From Devosia algicola (GTDB taxonomy: Bacteria > Pseudomonadota > Alphaproteobacteria > Rhizobiales > Devosiaceae): 64,000 bases of DNA. Positions 10,437 through 20,491 of this stretch are shown piece after piece. The stretch covers positions 558,001 through 622,000 of the forward strand of contig NZ_CP118246.1 of NCBI RefSeq assembly GCF_028816455.1, in the 5' to 3' direction. The first letter of the stretch is position 1. Each line of letters begins with the position of its first letter. The notes under the pieces were generated by a model. It saw only the letters and a program-made list of their open reading frames with translations, was not told the origin of the DNA and searched no databases. Made by a program: the position numbers and the translations under genes.

Positions 10437-11767
10437 TGAGTGATCTGTTTACGCCAGATCCGATAGACCCAGCGGACGAGCCCCCAGGCGCCCGTCCGCT
10501 CGCCGATCAATTGCGGCCGAAATCCTTAGGGGCCGTGATCGGTCAGACCCATCTGCTTGGGTCACAAGGAACGTTGCGCCGAATGATTGGGTCCAAGCGC
10601 TTGGGCTCCCTCATACTTTGGGGGCCGCCAGGGACTGGTAAAACCACGGTTGCGCGGCTTCTGGCCGATGAGATCGGCTATCGCTTCGAGCAGATTTCCG
10701 CGGTGTTCTCAGGGGTCGCCGATCTCAAAAAGGTATTTGAACGGGCCCGTTTCGAAAGTCTGTCCGGCAAAAAGACATTGCTCTTTGTTGATGAGATTCA
10801 TCGTTTCAACCGTAGCCAGCAAGATGGGTTCCTGCCGGTGATGGAGGACGGCACAGTCGTGCTGGTAGGCGCTACCACCGAAAACCCATCCTTTGAGTTG
10901 AATGCCGCCTTGCTATCGAGAAGCCAAGTGCTTCGGTTCGAATCCTTGTCATCTGCTGACCTTGAAAAACTGGCGCAACGGGCTGAAGAACTGACCGATG
11001 CCGCACTGCCATTGACGCCCGGCGCCCGTAGCACCTTGTTAAGCCTTGCGGACGGTGATGGGCGGGCCTTGTTGGGCCTCGTTGAGGAAATCCTCGCCTC
11101 CGCAGAAGATGGCGAGATGCTTGATGAAGCGGGATTGTTGACCGTCGTGCAGCGGCGCGCACCGATCTACGACAAGGCCCAGGACGGCCACTACAATCTG
11201 ATTTCTGCCCTTCACAAGACCATTCGCGGCTCCGATCCTGATGCCGCGCTCTACTATTTTGCCCGCATGCTCGACGCTGGCGAGGATCCCTTGTTTTTGG
11301 CGCGACGCCTGATCCGGATGGCGGTGGAGGATATTGGCCTGGCTGACCCGCAGGCGCTGCCGCAGGCCGTCGCGGGTCGGGATGCATACCAGATGCTTGG
11401 CTCGCCGGAGGGTGAGCTTGCCTTGGCGCAAGTCGTCGTCTACTTGGCGCTAGCACCGAAATCCAATGCAGTTTATACCGGCTTCAAAGCGGCAACCAGC
11501 GTTGCCAAGGCGACCGGGTCACCGATGCCGCCAATGGTGATCCTCAATGCCCCGACAAAGATGATGAAGGGCGCCGGATATGGCGAGGGATATGTTTACG
11601 ACCACGACACGCCCGAAGGTTTCTCTGGCCAGCAATATTTCCCCGAAAAGATTGGCCGTCAGGACTTTTATCAGCCGGTCGAGCGTGGCTTCGAGCGCGA
11701 ACTGAGCAAACGCATGGACTATTTTGGGCGGTTGCGCGCCGCGAAAATCGACCGCGACGACGACTGA
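10436..11767 (+). CDS. rarA: Replication-associated recombination protein A, AAA+ ATPase
   Basis: RarA/MgsA acts at stalled replication forks, related to clamp-loader ATPases. The 443-residue protein has Walker A GPPGTGKTT, Walker B LLFVDEIHRF, sensor-1 VGATTENPSF and the C-terminal family region VYTGFKAATSVAKA. Its ATG overlaps the stop of the protease gene by one base, and crcB follows 11 bases later, suggesting one transcript from the protease through the ATP12 gene. Confidence 0.93.
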   Translation: MSDLFTPDPIDPADEPPGARPLADQLRPKSLGAVIGQTHLLGSQGTLRRMIGSKRLGSLILWGPPGTGKTTVARLLADEIGYRFEQISAVFSGVADLKKVFERARFESLSGKKTLLFVDEIHRFNRSQQDGFLPVMEDGTVVLVGATTENPSFELNAALLSRSQVLRFESLSSADLEKLAQRAEELTDAALPLTPGARSTLLSLADGDGRALLGLVEEILASAEDGEMLDEAGLLTVVQRRAPIYDKAQDGHYNLISALHKTIRGSDPDAALYYFARMLDAGEDPLFLARRLIRMAVEDIGLADPQALPQAVAGRDAYQMLGSPEGELALAQVVVYLALAPKSNAVYTGFKAATSVAKATGSPMPPMVILNAPTKMMKGAGYGEGYVYDHDTPEGFSGQQYFPEKIGRQDFYQPVERGFERELSKRMDYFGRLRAAKIDRDDD

Positions 11768-11778
11768 AAGGACGTATT

Positions 11779-12162
11779 TTGCACGCATTTATGTTGGTCG
11801 GCGCCGGCGGCGCCATAGGCGCAATGGGGCGATTTGGCGTCTCGAGCGCCATCGGCAAGCTCTGGCCCAGCCAGTTTCCGCTGGCAACGCTGTTCGTCAA
11901 TGTCGTCGGATCACTGGCTATGGGGCTCTTTATCGGTTGGTTGGTCAAGGCCATGCCAACCTGGGCGCCTGAGGCAAGACTGTTTGTGGCCATCGGCGTC
12001 TTTGGCGGCTTTACGACATTTTCCTCTTTTTCGCTCGATACCATGGCCTTGATCGAGCGTGGCCAAATCGCCTCGGCAGCACTCTATATTGCCCTGTCGG
12101 TTGCCGTTTCGATTGCGGGCCTATATCTGGGTCTTTTGATAACCCGAGGAATGCCCGCATGA
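11779..12162 (+). CDS. crcB: Fluoride ion channel CrcB/Fluc
   Basis: Small membrane protein that exports fluoride as a dual-topology dimer. The 127 residues contain four hydrophobic helices and the family motifs GGAIGAMGRFG, FVNVVGSLAMG and GVFGGFTTFSSFS, which line the pore. A TTG start was chosen because AAGGAC lies six bases upstream; an ATG four codons later is the alternative. The stop overlaps the rluC start (ATGA). Confidence 0.93.
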   Translation: MHAFMLVGAGGAIGAMGRFGVSSAIGKLWPSQFPLATLFVNVVGSLAMGLFIGWLVKAMPTWAPEARLFVAIGVFGGFTTFSSFSLDTMALIERGQIASAALYIALSVAVSIAGLYLGLLITRGMPA

Positions 12163-13148
12163 GTGCGGTTCAACAACGCGAAGTGCATAGCGACGAAGAC
12201 GGTATGCGGCTTGACCGCTGGTTTTCGCTGCATTTTCCTCAACTCGGGTTTGGGCGCCTGCAAAAGCTCATTCGCAATGGTGAGGTCAAGGTCGATCGGT
12301 CCAAGGTTGCAACAAATACCCGTCTGTCGCCCGGCCAGATTGTGCGCATTCCCCCCATTGACGACCCCGGCGTTGTCAAACCTGCAAAGGTAAGCAGCGA
12401 GGACGCCGCGTTCATCAGGTCGCTGATCCTTTATGAGGATGATGACATTTACGTCCTCAACAAGCCGTTCGGTCTAGCGGTGCAGGGCGGCAGCGGCACG
12501 TTTCGCCACATCGACGGCATGCTCAAGAGCCTACCCAACAAAAAGGGCGAAGCGCCAAGGCTGGTGCATCGGTTGGACCGAGACACCTCCGGGTGCCTTG
12601 TGGTGGCGAAATCCCACGCCGCCGCCAGTCATTTTGGCACTGTATTTCGTTCACGCTCGGCCCGAAAGATCTACTGGGCGGTAGTTGCTGGTAATCCTAC
12701 GCCACGGCAGGGCGAGATTTCCTGTTTTCTGGGCAAGCGAAAAACCCTGGACGGTGAGCAGGTCGTCGTGGTCAAGAACGGCACACCGAGCGCACAGCAC
12801 TCGATGAGTTACTACTCGACCACCGACACTGCCAGTCGGCGGTTTGCGTGGGTTACCCTAAAACCAGTCACCGGTCGCACGCATCAGTTGCGCGTACATA
12901 TGGCGCAGTTGGGTACCCCGATCATCAATGACCCGAGATACTTCAATATTGAAAACTGGCAGGGTGCCGCCGGGTTAGGTGATGGGTTGCACCTGCATGC
13001 CCGACGCATAGCCTTGCCGCTGCGCTCGGGCGATCGGCTTGATGTATCTGCGCCGTTGCCACCCCATATGCAGCAGACGTTCGACGCACTTGGTTTTGAT
13101 GCGGCGCGATATGACGCACAATCAGGAGATCCGGAGGCTGGCGCGTGA
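12159..13148 (+). CDS. rluC: 23S rRNA pseudouridine synthase, RluC/RluD type
   Basis: Isomerises specific uridines of 23S rRNA to pseudouridine. The 329-residue protein has an N-terminal S4 RNA-binding domain (GMRLDRWF, LIRNGEVKVD) and the RluA-family catalytic motif HRLDRDTSG with its catalytic Asp, followed by GRTHQLRVHM. Its exact target (positions 955/2504/2580 or 1911-1917) cannot be told from sequence alone. It overlaps both neighbours by four bases. Confidence 0.88.
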   Translation: MSAVQQREVHSDEDGMRLDRWFSLHFPQLGFGRLQKLIRNGEVKVDRSKVATNTRLSPGQIVRIPPIDDPGVVKPAKVSSEDAAFIRSLILYEDDDIYVLNKPFGLAVQGGSGTFRHIDGMLKSLPNKKGEAPRLVHRLDRDTSGCLVVAKSHAAASHFGTVFRSRSARKIYWAVVAGNPTPRQGEISCFLGKRKTLDGEQVVVVKNGTPSAQHSMSYYSTTDTASRRFAWVTLKPVTGRTHQLRVHMAQLGTPIINDPRYFNIENWQGAAGLGDGLHLHARRIALPLRSGDRLDVSAPLPPHMQQTFDALGFDAARYDAQSGDPEAGA

Positions 13149-13803
13149 CCCTGATAGTTTTTGATATGGACGGCACGCTGATCGACTCTCAGGGACTGAT
13201 CAGCGAGCATATGGCCGCGACCTTTACCGCCATCGGGCTTGCCCGCCAACTGCGGCGGAGTCTCGCCGCGTTATAGGTCTTTCCCTGCCCCAGGCGTTGG
13301 GCAGGTTGGCCAAATCCGATGACCCAGCATTGGTGACACGATTGGTCGATACCTACAGGAGCCATTATAGGGGGTCGCTGGTAACCGATGCAAGCCGTGA
13401 AGCGCTGTTTCCCCGTGCGTTTGAGGCGTTGGGTCGACTGCGCCAGGATTCTTCAAAACAACTCGGAATTGCCACGGGCAAGGGATTGACGGGTGTAAGG
13501 CGCATCCTGCAACTTCACGGATTGACCGATTATTTCGTGACCCTGCAAACGCCCGATCATAACCCGTCCAAGCCCGACCCCGGTATGTTGCTGACAGCAA
13601 TGGCCGAAACCTCGTCCTCGCCAAAGGAAACTATCATGGTGGGCGACACAACATTTGACCTGGAAATGGGGCGTGCTGCTGGTGTTCGAACCATTGGGGT
13701 CACCTGGGGTTATCACGATCCGGCTGAACTTATTCCTTTCGCGGACGCAATGATCGACTCCTACGACGATCTCGACGGTGCCATTCAGCGGGTATTGGAG
13801 TAG
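13145..13803 (+). CDS. HAD-superfamily phosphatase (Gph-like), frame interrupted
   Basis: Haloacid-dehalogenase-type hydrolase, probably a small-molecule phosphatase of the phosphoglycolate phosphatase group. The N-terminal frame encodes the nucleophile motif FDMDGTLIDS. It runs into a stop, and the remaining motifs (ATGKG, KPDPGMLL, MVGDTTFDLEMG) lie in another frame starting near 13250. Unlike the other breaks in the window this one is best repaired by adding one C to CCC at 13242-13244, giving LAPPTAAESRRVIGLS with the normal spacing. It is therefore either a homopolymer error or a real frameshift. The GTG start overlaps the rluC stop. Confidence 0.8.
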
Positions 13804-13806
13804 ACC

Positions 13807-14586
13807 ATGCGCGATCAGTTAGAAGAAGCGGGCAAACACCGTGATGACGGTTATGGCCGCGCTCAGCATCATGTCAAAAATCAATTGCCCAAGCGATTTT
13901 ATCATCAAACCGGTGTTTCGCCCGTTGATGGCGGTTTTTCCGTGACCTTGGACGGTCGCTCCACCAGAACGCCAGACAAAAAGATTCCAGTTGTTGTGCC
14001 ATACGCCGACATCGCCACGCACATGGCGGATGAGTGGGCGGCGCAACACGAATTCATTGATCCAGCAACCATGCCAATGGTGCGGCTTATCAATTCGGCC
14101 CTGGAAAGCGGCGAAGACCTGGTGCCGGCGTTTCGGGACGAGGTCATAAAATTTGCAGGCAATGACCTGTTGCTTTACCGCGCCGACTACCCTAGCGAAC
14201 TGGTCGCGGAGCAGGAGACGCATTGGGACACAGCGCTCGTGCGAGTGGCCCGGCACTTTGGTGTTTCGTTCCAGCCCACCGTTGGTGTGATGCATCAGGA
14301 GCAACCGGCCACCACCCTCGCGCGGTTGACTGACGTGCTATCGCACGAAAGTTTGCTGGTGATGACGGCGCTTGTATCCATTACCGGACTCTCCGGATCA
14401 GGTATTCTGGCTATCGGTTTATGGCACAAGCTATTTACGCCGGACGAAGTGTGGACGGCAGCCCATGTTGATGAGGATTTTCAAAACCGTCAGTGGGGTG
14501 TCGACGAAGAGGCCGCCGAACGACGTAGGTTGCGCCGGGTTGAATTCGATACCGCAGTCAAAGTGTTGGATACGCTGCGGAATTAG
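13807..14586 (+). CDS. ATP12-family F1-ATPase assembly chaperone
   Basis: ATP12 proteins help assemble the alpha subunit of F1-ATPase in mitochondria and occur in alphaproteobacteria. The 259-residue product shows the family segments KRFYHQTGV, VTLDGRSTRTPDKK, ADEWAAQ and the conserved NDLLLYRADYP. It is the last gene of the protease-rarA-crcB-rluC-HAD run, and it converges on folK with an overlap of four bases at their 3' ends. Confidence 0.87.
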   Translation: MRDQLEEAGKHRDDGYGRAQHHVKNQLPKRFYHQTGVSPVDGGFSVTLDGRSTRTPDKKIPVVVPYADIATHMADEWAAQHEFIDPATMPMVRLINSALESGEDLVPAFRDEVIKFAGNDLLLYRADYPSELVAEQETHWDTALVRVARHFGVSFQPTVGVMHQEQPATTLARLTDVLSHESLLVMTALVSITGLSGSGILAIGLWHKLFTPDEVWTAAHVDEDFQNRQWGVDEEAAERRRLRRVEFDTAVKVLDTLRN

Positions 14587-15029
14587 CGGGTGTCATTGGC
14601 AGTTTCGATAAGCCAGTCCGCGACCGTCGGGGCGATTTCGCGCAGGGGATCGAGGACGAAATCGCGACTGTGTGCATGAGGATGGGGCAGGGTCAGCTTG
14701 GGTGACTTTAACACCAGACGGTCATAGGCGATGATGTCGATATCAATAAGTCGCGGCCCCCAGACCACCTCGCGAACACGACCCATCATCAACTCTATTC
14801 CAAGACAAATCGACAGCAAGTCCAACGGCTTGAGGTCGGTGTCGACTGCGATCGCCATATTGGCGAAGTCTGGTTGATCGGTGTTTCCCCACGCCTTGGT
14901 GGCAATGATCGCGGAGCGGGCAGTAACAGAGACCCCAGCGTTGGCATCCAAGCGCTCGACGGCTTCTGTCAATTGTGCGGCCGGGTCGCCAATATTGGCG
15001 CCCAGACTGAGCCAAGCCTTTGATTTCAA
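14583..15029 (-). CDS. folK: 2-amino-4-hydroxy-6-hydroxymethyldihydropteridine pyrophosphokinase
   Basis: Transfers pyrophosphate to the pterin in folate synthesis. The 148-residue protein begins SLGANIGDPAAQL and carries the signature GPRLIDIDIIAYD. It lies directly downstream of folB and folP on the minus strand, so the three steps of the dihydropteroate branch form one operon. Confidence 0.95.
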   Translation of the reverse strand: MKSKAWLSLGANIGDPAAQLTEAVERLDANAGVSVTARSAIIATKAWGNTDQPDFANMAIAVDTDLKPLDLLSICLGIELMMGRVREVVWGPRLIDIDIIAYDRLVLKSPKLTLPHPHAHSRDFVLDPLREIAPTVADWLIETANDTR

Positions 15030-15032
15030 TTA

Positions 15033-15413
15033 TCAACTCCGATGACGACGAAGCTCGATTGCCGCTTCACCCCGCACCATTGCAATCGGTGCTTCAGGTT
15101 TTCGGACCCGCACTTTGACCCATTGCACTTCGGGGAACGTGTCGAACAGACCATCAATGATGTTCTGGGCCACGGCCTCGATCAAGTGCATTCGTTTGTT
15201 TTCAAAGGCGAATTTAACCGCATCATAGATTTCAGCGTAGGATACGGTCTGGCTGACCTGATCGGTCGAGGCGGGAGCCGAAAGATCGACGCCGCATTTC
15301 AGGTCGACGAAGAATCGTTGGCCAAGCTTCATCTCCTCATGCATCAGACCATGATAACCGTAAAAGCCCAGATCTTTCAGGATGATACGGTCGCCCGTGA
15401 ACTTATTGCCCAT
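15033..15413 (-). CDS. folB: Dihydroneopterin aldolase
   Basis: Cleaves 7,8-dihydroneopterin to the hydroxymethyl pterin used by FolK. The 126-residue protein was started at MGNKFTGDRIILKD, which matches the family length and leaves three bases after folP. The segments LGFYGYHGLMHEE and LIEAVAQNIIDGLF are typical, including the active-site Glu and the conserved Lys in WVKVRVRKPEAP. Confidence 0.94.
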   Translation of the reverse strand: MGNKFTGDRIILKDLGFYGYHGLMHEEMKLGQRFFVDLKCGVDLSAPASTDQVSQTVSYAEIYDAVKFAFENKRMHLIEAVAQNIIDGLFDTFPEVQWVKVRVRKPEAPIAMVRGEAAIELRRHRS

Positions 15414-15417
15414 TCCG

Positions 15418-16269
15418 TCACCTTGTCTCTTGAGGGGGACCATACAGGGTTGCAGCGGCGACGCGAAGGGCATCGCGATTGGCGCGAACATCATGCACGC
15501 GGAAGATATGGGCACCCCTCGAATAGGCCAGTACATTGGTGGCAATGGTGCCTGATAATCGCTCGTCGGTGCTGGTATCGAGCACCTTTCCGATCATCGA
15601 TTTGCGCGAGGTGCCAATCAGTAGCGGAAAGCCAAGATTGGTTAGCATTGTGGTAGCGTTGAGCACCGCATAATTGTCACTCAGTGACTTGCCGAAACCA
15701 AAGCCGGGATCGAGGATCAGTTTCTCCCGACTTATCCCCGCAGCTTTAGCCGCTGCTATAGTCTGTGTGAAATAGCGCTCGATCTCGCCCATGATCGGTT
15801 TACTCTGGTCGCGTTCAATATCCCAGTGCATGGCAATGACGGGCGCATTGTGCAGCGCGGCAATTTCGGCCATTTCGGGTGCGCGTCGCAGACCGTGAAC
15901 GTCGTTGATAATACTCGCGCCCGACTGAATAGCCTGGTCGGCAACCAACGGCTTGTAGCTGTCAATGGAAAGCGGTGTCGACACACCGGCTCCAATGAGG
16001 GCTTCGATCACCGGGATAACGCGGTCCAGTTCCTGCTGCGTGGAAACGGGCTCAGCGCCGGGCCGGGTACTCTCGCCGCCAATGTCGATAATGTCGGCAC
16101 CATCCCCAATCATCTGTCGTGCGTGCGCGACGGCGGTGTCGACCAGATTGAACGCGCCGCCATCAGAAAAACTGTCTGGCGTGACATTCAATATTCCCAT
16201 CACCACCGGTATACGACCAAGTGCCAGCGACCGACCGTCGGCCAAGGGAATATCATAAAGCTTGTGCAT
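15418..16269 (-). CDS. folP: Dihydropteroate synthase
   Basis: Condenses p-aminobenzoate with the pterin pyrophosphate to dihydropteroate, the sulfonamide target. The 283-residue TIM barrel shows MGILNVTPDSFSDGG, DIGGESTRPGA, the LILDPGFGFGKS loop and the terminal FRVHDVRANRDALRV. It is first in the folP-folB-folK operon and divergent from the dioxygenase gene. Confidence 0.97.
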   Translation of the reverse strand: MHKLYDIPLADGRSLALGRIPVVMGILNVTPDSFSDGGAFNLVDTAVAHARQMIGDGADIIDIGGESTRPGAEPVSTQQELDRVIPVIEALIGAGVSTPLSIDSYKPLVADQAIQSGASIINDVHGLRRAPEMAEIAALHNAPVIAMHWDIERDQSKPIMGEIERYFTQTIAAAKAAGISREKLILDPGFGFGKSLSDNYAVLNATTMLTNLGFPLLIGTSRKSMIGKVLDTSTDERLSGTIATNVLAYSRGAHIFRVHDVRANRDALRVAAATLYGPPQETR

Positions 16270-16508
16270 GGTTCGTCCGGTGTCGCAATTGGGGTCAAAT
16301 AATGTCGGGATCTATCGATAGTTCAATTTCTATGGCGTCGCATGAAAGATTTGACGATAGTGCCGGGGGGCAAACCACTGCAGACCCTATATTGTCGGTG
16401 GATATTGACCAGCGGGTCGCAACCAGCTTTGTCAACGACAGACGGCACGCCAATTGGGGGCGCGTGTATCGGCCACCAGCGGCCCCGATGAGGTGCAGGG
16501 AGAGAGAT

Positions 16509-17402
16509 ATGCAGACGCACACCACGCGCGACAGCCATCCAACGACCACGGCGGTTACCACACAACTCAAGGACATCGTCAAGAAACTGCCGCTACGCGT
16601 ACTCAGTCCCGCCGACTGGGAGCATTGGACCAGCAAGGGCTATGTAATTGTGCGCAATGCGGTTCCCGAGGAAAATATCGAGCGACTCAAATCCTTGCTT
16701 TGGGCGTTTGATGAGAAGGACCCCAACGATCCCTCAACCTGGTATGCGCCACAGCGCCGCGACCACATCATGAAAGAACTCAACGGCACCGGCATGGTGG
16801 AAATTTACAACCATCAATATCTTTGGGACAATCGCATGGTGCAGCGCGTTTATGACGCCTTTGTCGACATTTGGGATATTGAAGAACTGTGGGTCGGTAT
16901 CGATCGCGCCAACCTCAACGTGCCCAAAAAAGTGCATGGCAACCCAAACGGCTTTATTCACTGGGACAGCGATACCTCGCTCGATCCGCTGCCAATCGGC
17001 GTTCAGGGTGTGCTCAGTCTTGTGAAACAGGATGGCGACGTTGGCGGTTTTCAGTGCATTCCAGAACTGTTCTATAATTTTGACGAGTGGGTCAAAACCC
17101 AGCCCGCCGACCGCGACCCCATGCACCCCGACACCACCGGCATGACTATCACCAACATAGAGATGGAGCCTGGCGATCTGTTGATCTTCAATACATTGTT
17201 GGCTCATGGCGTGCGCCCAAATCATTCCAGAGACCGCGTACGAATGGCGCAATATATTTCGATGTATCCTGCCAATGAGGGCGATCAGGCGGATAGGGAC
17301 GAGCGCGTGCGGCTCTGGCGCGAAATGGACTCGCCCAAGCGCGATGCATTTCCCGGCGACCCGCGCCAATGGGAAAAAAGCACGCCAAGACGGCAACGCT
17401 AA
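16509..17402 (+). CDS. Phytanoyl-CoA dioxygenase (PhyH) family protein
   Basis: Predicted Fe(II)/2-oxoglutarate-dependent oxygenase of the PhyH family. The iron ligands are visible as the HxD pair in FIHWDSD and the distal His in LLAHGVRPNHSRDR, where the later Arg would bind 2-oxoglutarate. The start was placed at the ATG after GCAGGGAGAGAGAT; a much longer open frame reaches upstream over the folP start but has no family features. The 297-residue protein is alone, divergent from folP. The substrate is unknown; members act on fatty acyl chains, ectoine or natural products. Confidence 0.8.
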   Translation: MQTHTTRDSHPTTTAVTTQLKDIVKKLPLRVLSPADWEHWTSKGYVIVRNAVPEENIERLKSLLWAFDEKDPNDPSTWYAPQRRDHIMKELNGTGMVEIYNHQYLWDNRMVQRVYDAFVDIWDIEELWVGIDRANLNVPKKVHGNPNGFIHWDSDTSLDPLPIGVQGVLSLVKQDGDVGGFQCIPELFYNFDEWVKTQPADRDPMHPDTTGMTITNIEMEPGDLLIFNTLLAHGVRPNHSRDRVRMAQYISMYPANEGDQADRDERVRLWREMDSPKRDAFPGDPRQWEKSTPRRQR

Positions 17403-17516
17403 CCCCGCTGGGTGAGAAGCTATTGGGATTGAAGAGTTGGGCCTAGCGTGATGCTTTGAGGCGCCGCGCAATGAATCAAAACCTGAACCGGCACCTCTAA
17501 ACGATTGAAACGACTT

Positions 17517-18845
17517 TCAATTCGCCTGACAGGGCTCGGCAAACAGATCGTACTCGTCGCTGTCGGTCACCTGCACCGAGACAAGATCGCCCGGCTTGAT
17601 ATTGGTTGCCTTGTTGACAATCACCTGGCCGTCAATTTCGGGCGCATCCCACTTTGAACGGGCAATAGCGCGGTTGTTGTCCTTGTCTACATCGTCGACC
17701 AGGACATCAATGGTCTGGCCAACCTTTTTGGCCAACTGCCCGGTCGATACATGCTGGGCCACTTCCATAAGGCGCTCGAAACGGTCCTGCATGACATCAT
17801 CAGGCACGATGCCTTCAAGCTCATTTGCAGGCGCACCGGTCACCGGCTCATATTTGAAACATCCGGCCCGGTCGATTTCGGCTTCTTCAATCCAATCGAG
17901 CAGGAACTCGAAATCTTCCTCGGTTTCGCCCGGAAACCCGACGATAAAGTTGGAGCGGATCGCCAGATCAGGGCACTCAGCACGCCATTTGTGGATCCGA
18001 TCAAGGGTTTTGACCTGGTTGGCCGGGCGGCGCATGGTCTTGAGCACCGACGGGGATGCGTGCTGGAACGGAATATCGAGATAAGGCAGTACCTTGCCCT
18101 CAGCCATCAGATGAATGACTTGATCCACATGGGGGTAGGGATAAACATAGTGCAGACGCACCCAGGCACCGAATTCGCCCAGCTCCTTGGCCAGATCATA
18201 AAATTTGGCCGCGACCGGTCGACCGCGATAGTTTGAGGTCGCATATTTGATATCGACGCCGTAAGCGCTGGTATCCTGCGAAATGACCAGCAGTTCCTTG
18301 GCGCCACCACGCACCAACGCTTCGGCTTCGCCCAAAATGCCGGCGGCAGGGCGCGATGCGAGGTCGCCACGGATTTGTGGAATGATGCAGAACGAGCACC
18401 GATTGTTGCAGCCCTCGGATATCTTGAGATAGGCGTAGTGCCGTGGGGTCAGTTTCAACCCCTGTTCGGGCAGCAGGTCGACGAATTTGTTGGGCACCGG
18501 CGGCAGATGCTCATGCACCGCGCCAACTACGCTTTCATATTGATGTGGACCCGAAATCGCCAGCACGCTGGGATGGGTCTTGCGGATCAATTCCTCCTCG
18601 ACGCCCAGGCAACCGGTAACAATGACCCGGCCATTTTCGTTCAGTGCCTCGCCAATCGCCTCCAGACTCTCCTGCTTGGCGCTGTCGAGAAAGCCGCAGG
18701 TATTGACCAGAACGACATCGGCGCCAGCATAGTCCCGGCTGAACGAATAGCCCTGCGCCCGCAACGTCGTCATGATGCGTTCACTATCGACAAGGGCTTT
18801 CGGACAGCCGAGGCTGACCAGGCCAATTTTTGGCGCTTGGGTCAT
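17517..18845 (-). CDS. rimO: Ribosomal protein S12 methylthiotransferase RimO
   Basis: Radical-SAM enzyme that methylthiolates the beta-carbon of an Asp in ribosomal protein S12. The 442-residue protein starts [17 protein letters not shown] (the MTTase N-terminal cluster-binding domain), has the radical-SAM cysteines in CNNRCSFC followed by IIPQIRG, and ends with a TRAM RNA-binding domain containing [16 protein letters not shown]. The frame is intact. A small inverted repeat (ATTGAAA/TTTCAAT) overlaps its 3' end. Confidence 0.96.
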   Translation of the reverse strand: MTQAPKIGLVSLGCPKALVDSERIMTTLRAQGYSFSRDYAGADVVLVNTCGFLDSAKQESLEAIGEALNENGRVIVTGCLGVEEELIRKTHPSVLAISGPHQYESVVGAVHEHLPPVPNKFVDLLPEQGLKLTPRHYAYLKISEGCNNRCSFCIIPQIRGDLASRPAAGILGEAEALVRGGAKELLVISQDTSAYGVDIKYATSNYRGRPVAAKFYDLAKELGEFGAWVRLHYVYPYPHVDQVIHLMAEGKVLPYLDIPFQHASPSVLKTMRRPANQVKTLDRIHKWRAECPDLAIRSNFIVGFPGETEEDFEFLLDWIEEAEIDRAGCFKYEPVTGAPANELEGIVPDDVMQDRFERLMEVAQHVSTGQLAKKVGQTIDVLVDDVDKDNNRAIARSKWDAPEIDGQVIVNKATNIKPGDLVSVQVTDSDEYDLFAEPCQAN

Positions 18846-19123
18846 ATTCCATTAGTCTCTATTGGTAACTGAGCGCGCGTCATACAGATTTCCCGCTCAA
18901 AGCGCAATGCACCCAGGTCTGCGCCAGCTGTAGGGCAGGGATGAAATCGGTACTGACGAATGTACCCGTTGGAGCGGAATACCGAAGCCTAAGGCTTTTT
19001 TGGAAACAAAACATAGGGCTAGGTGTAGCGCCAAGATCGCCATCCTGAGCCATCGCTATTGGAGTCCATCAGTTCAAAAGTCCACCATGGCACGCCCGCG
19101 AGGGGCTTTTGACCTATCAGCGT
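18846..19123. other. Intergenic region upstream of rimO
   Basis: No coding potential was seen. The only structure is a short hairpin AAGCC-TAA-GGCTT followed by TTTT at about 18985-19001, which looks like a weak plus-strand terminator although no plus-strand gene precedes it. The region must contain the rimO promoter and the 3' end of the DUF4282 gene transcript. Confidence 0.4.
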
Positions 19124-19622
19124 TCAAGTGACGTCCTTGGGCTTTGGCGGTGCGCGTTTTGCTGTTCGCTTGGGTTTGAAAGTTTCGCCCGGCGTGGTTG
19201 CGGGTGTGGCAACAAAAGGCGCAGGCTCGGTCGCGGGCGTGATTTCATCGTCCTCCTCCTCGCCCTGCTCGGCCAGGTCGCGAATTGCATCACGGACCTC
19301 ATCCAGCAATGAGGCCGAAAATCGTGAACGATTGACGGTTTCGCCCGCTGCCTCGTGCGCTTTGAAATAGACAAGCAACGCCTCGCATCCGATCCGCAGG
19401 GCGATCCAGGCCAAGAGACCAAAAACCACGATTTCAAGCAGGCCCCATAGGCCGGTGCCAAAGCCAAAACTGAAACTGTAAAAGATAGAGCCTGACGACC
19501 CACAGCAAAATGCCAGCCAATCCCAGCGCGTATAAGATCGGCACCAGCTTGGGGGCGAGAATCGCATCGAGCCGGAACAATGTCTGGCGGGTGAACAGGC
19601 GTTTGAGATCATCAAGAGTCAT
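19124..19622 (-). CDS. DUF4282-type membrane protein, frame interrupted
   Basis: Small inner-membrane protein of unknown function. The N-terminal part ([20 protein letters not shown]) and the second half ([18 protein letters not shown]) are in different frames. Removing one base at 19491/19492 joins them as [14 protein letters not shown] and restores GAGCT (AGCTC on the coding strand). The corrected protein has 165 residues, two transmembrane helices and a hydrophilic C-terminal tail rich in Glu, Thr, Pro and Lys. Its ATG overlaps the lipB stop (ATGA), so the two are translationally coupled. Confidence 0.75.
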
Positions 19623-20413
19623 ATTCGGCTCCAATATCGATTCGATTGGTCCTGACGGTGACCAAGCTTGCGGGCGCTGACAAGGGATTCTTCGACACTA
19701 TCCGCGACGGCCCCGAAATTGTTCTCAAAGGCACGCCGCAGTGCTATATCGACCTCGGCCATTGACACCAATTGCCCCAGATCCTCAAGACTCGTGACGC
19801 CCTGATCGGCGATGCCGCAGGGCACGATCCCCTGATAATGCGACAGATCCGGGGAAACATTGAGGGAAATGCCGTGAAATGTCACCCATTTCGATACGCG
19901 AACTCCAATGGCGGCGATCTTGTCTTCGCGTCCATGCCCCTTGTCGGGCCGTTCCACCCAGACCCCGATACGGCCCGGCCGACGCTCGCCACGGATGTTA
20001 AAGGCGCCAAGAGTATCGATTACCCAACTCTCAAGGCCCTCGACCAGTTTGCGAATGTCGCGACCCCGCTGGCGCAGGTCCAGCATCACATAGGCAACGC
20101 GCTGGCCGGGGCCATGATAGGTATATTGCCCGCCGCGCCCGGCATCGTAGACCGGGAACCGCTCCGATAGCAGATCAGTCGCCACAGCCGATGTTCCCGC
20201 CGTATAAAGCGGAGGGTGCTCCACCAGCCAGACAGCTTCGTCCGCCTCACCAGTGGCAATGGCACTGGCGCGGTTACGCATCGTGTCCAGGGCCATCGGA
20301 TAGGGCACCTGCGCTTCTGAAATCACCCAGCGGGCGGGTTTACCATCAGGGCGCGGCAAATTGCCTGGGCTTGTTTGCCCAATTGCGCCCGCTGTTAACG
20401 CTTCCATAACCAT
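19619..20413 (-). CDS. lipB: Octanoyl-[acyl-carrier-protein]:protein N-octanoyltransferase
   Basis: Transfers octanoyl groups from ACP to lipoyl domains, the first step of lipoate cofactor assembly. Motifs are [12 protein letters not shown] with the active-site region, [15 protein letters not shown] with the acyl-acceptor Lys, and [19 protein letters not shown] with the catalytic Cys. The start is uncertain: ATGs at 20413 and 20407 and one at 20485 are in frame; the downstream pair gives the usual length. It is divergent from the fliN-like gene 80 bases away. Confidence 0.92.
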   Translation of the reverse strand: MVMEALTAGAIGQTSPGNLPRPDGKPARWVISEAQVPYPMALDTMRNRASAIATGEADEAVWLVEHPPLYTAGTSAVATDLLSERFPVYDAGRGGQYTYHGPGQRVAYVMLDLRQRGRDIRKLVEGLESWVIDTLGAFNIRGERRPGRIGVWVERPDKGHGREDKIAAIGVRVSKWVTFHGISLNVSPDLSHYQGIVPCGIADQGVTSLEDLGQLVSMAEVDIALRRAFENNFGAVADSVEESLVSARKLGHRQDQSNRYWSRI

Positions 20414-20491
20414 AGTCGCCAAACAATTGCCCACGAGATTCCGTTGGGCGCACCATGCGCCGGACTGGCCCGAGGTTCCAGACATCTATTT

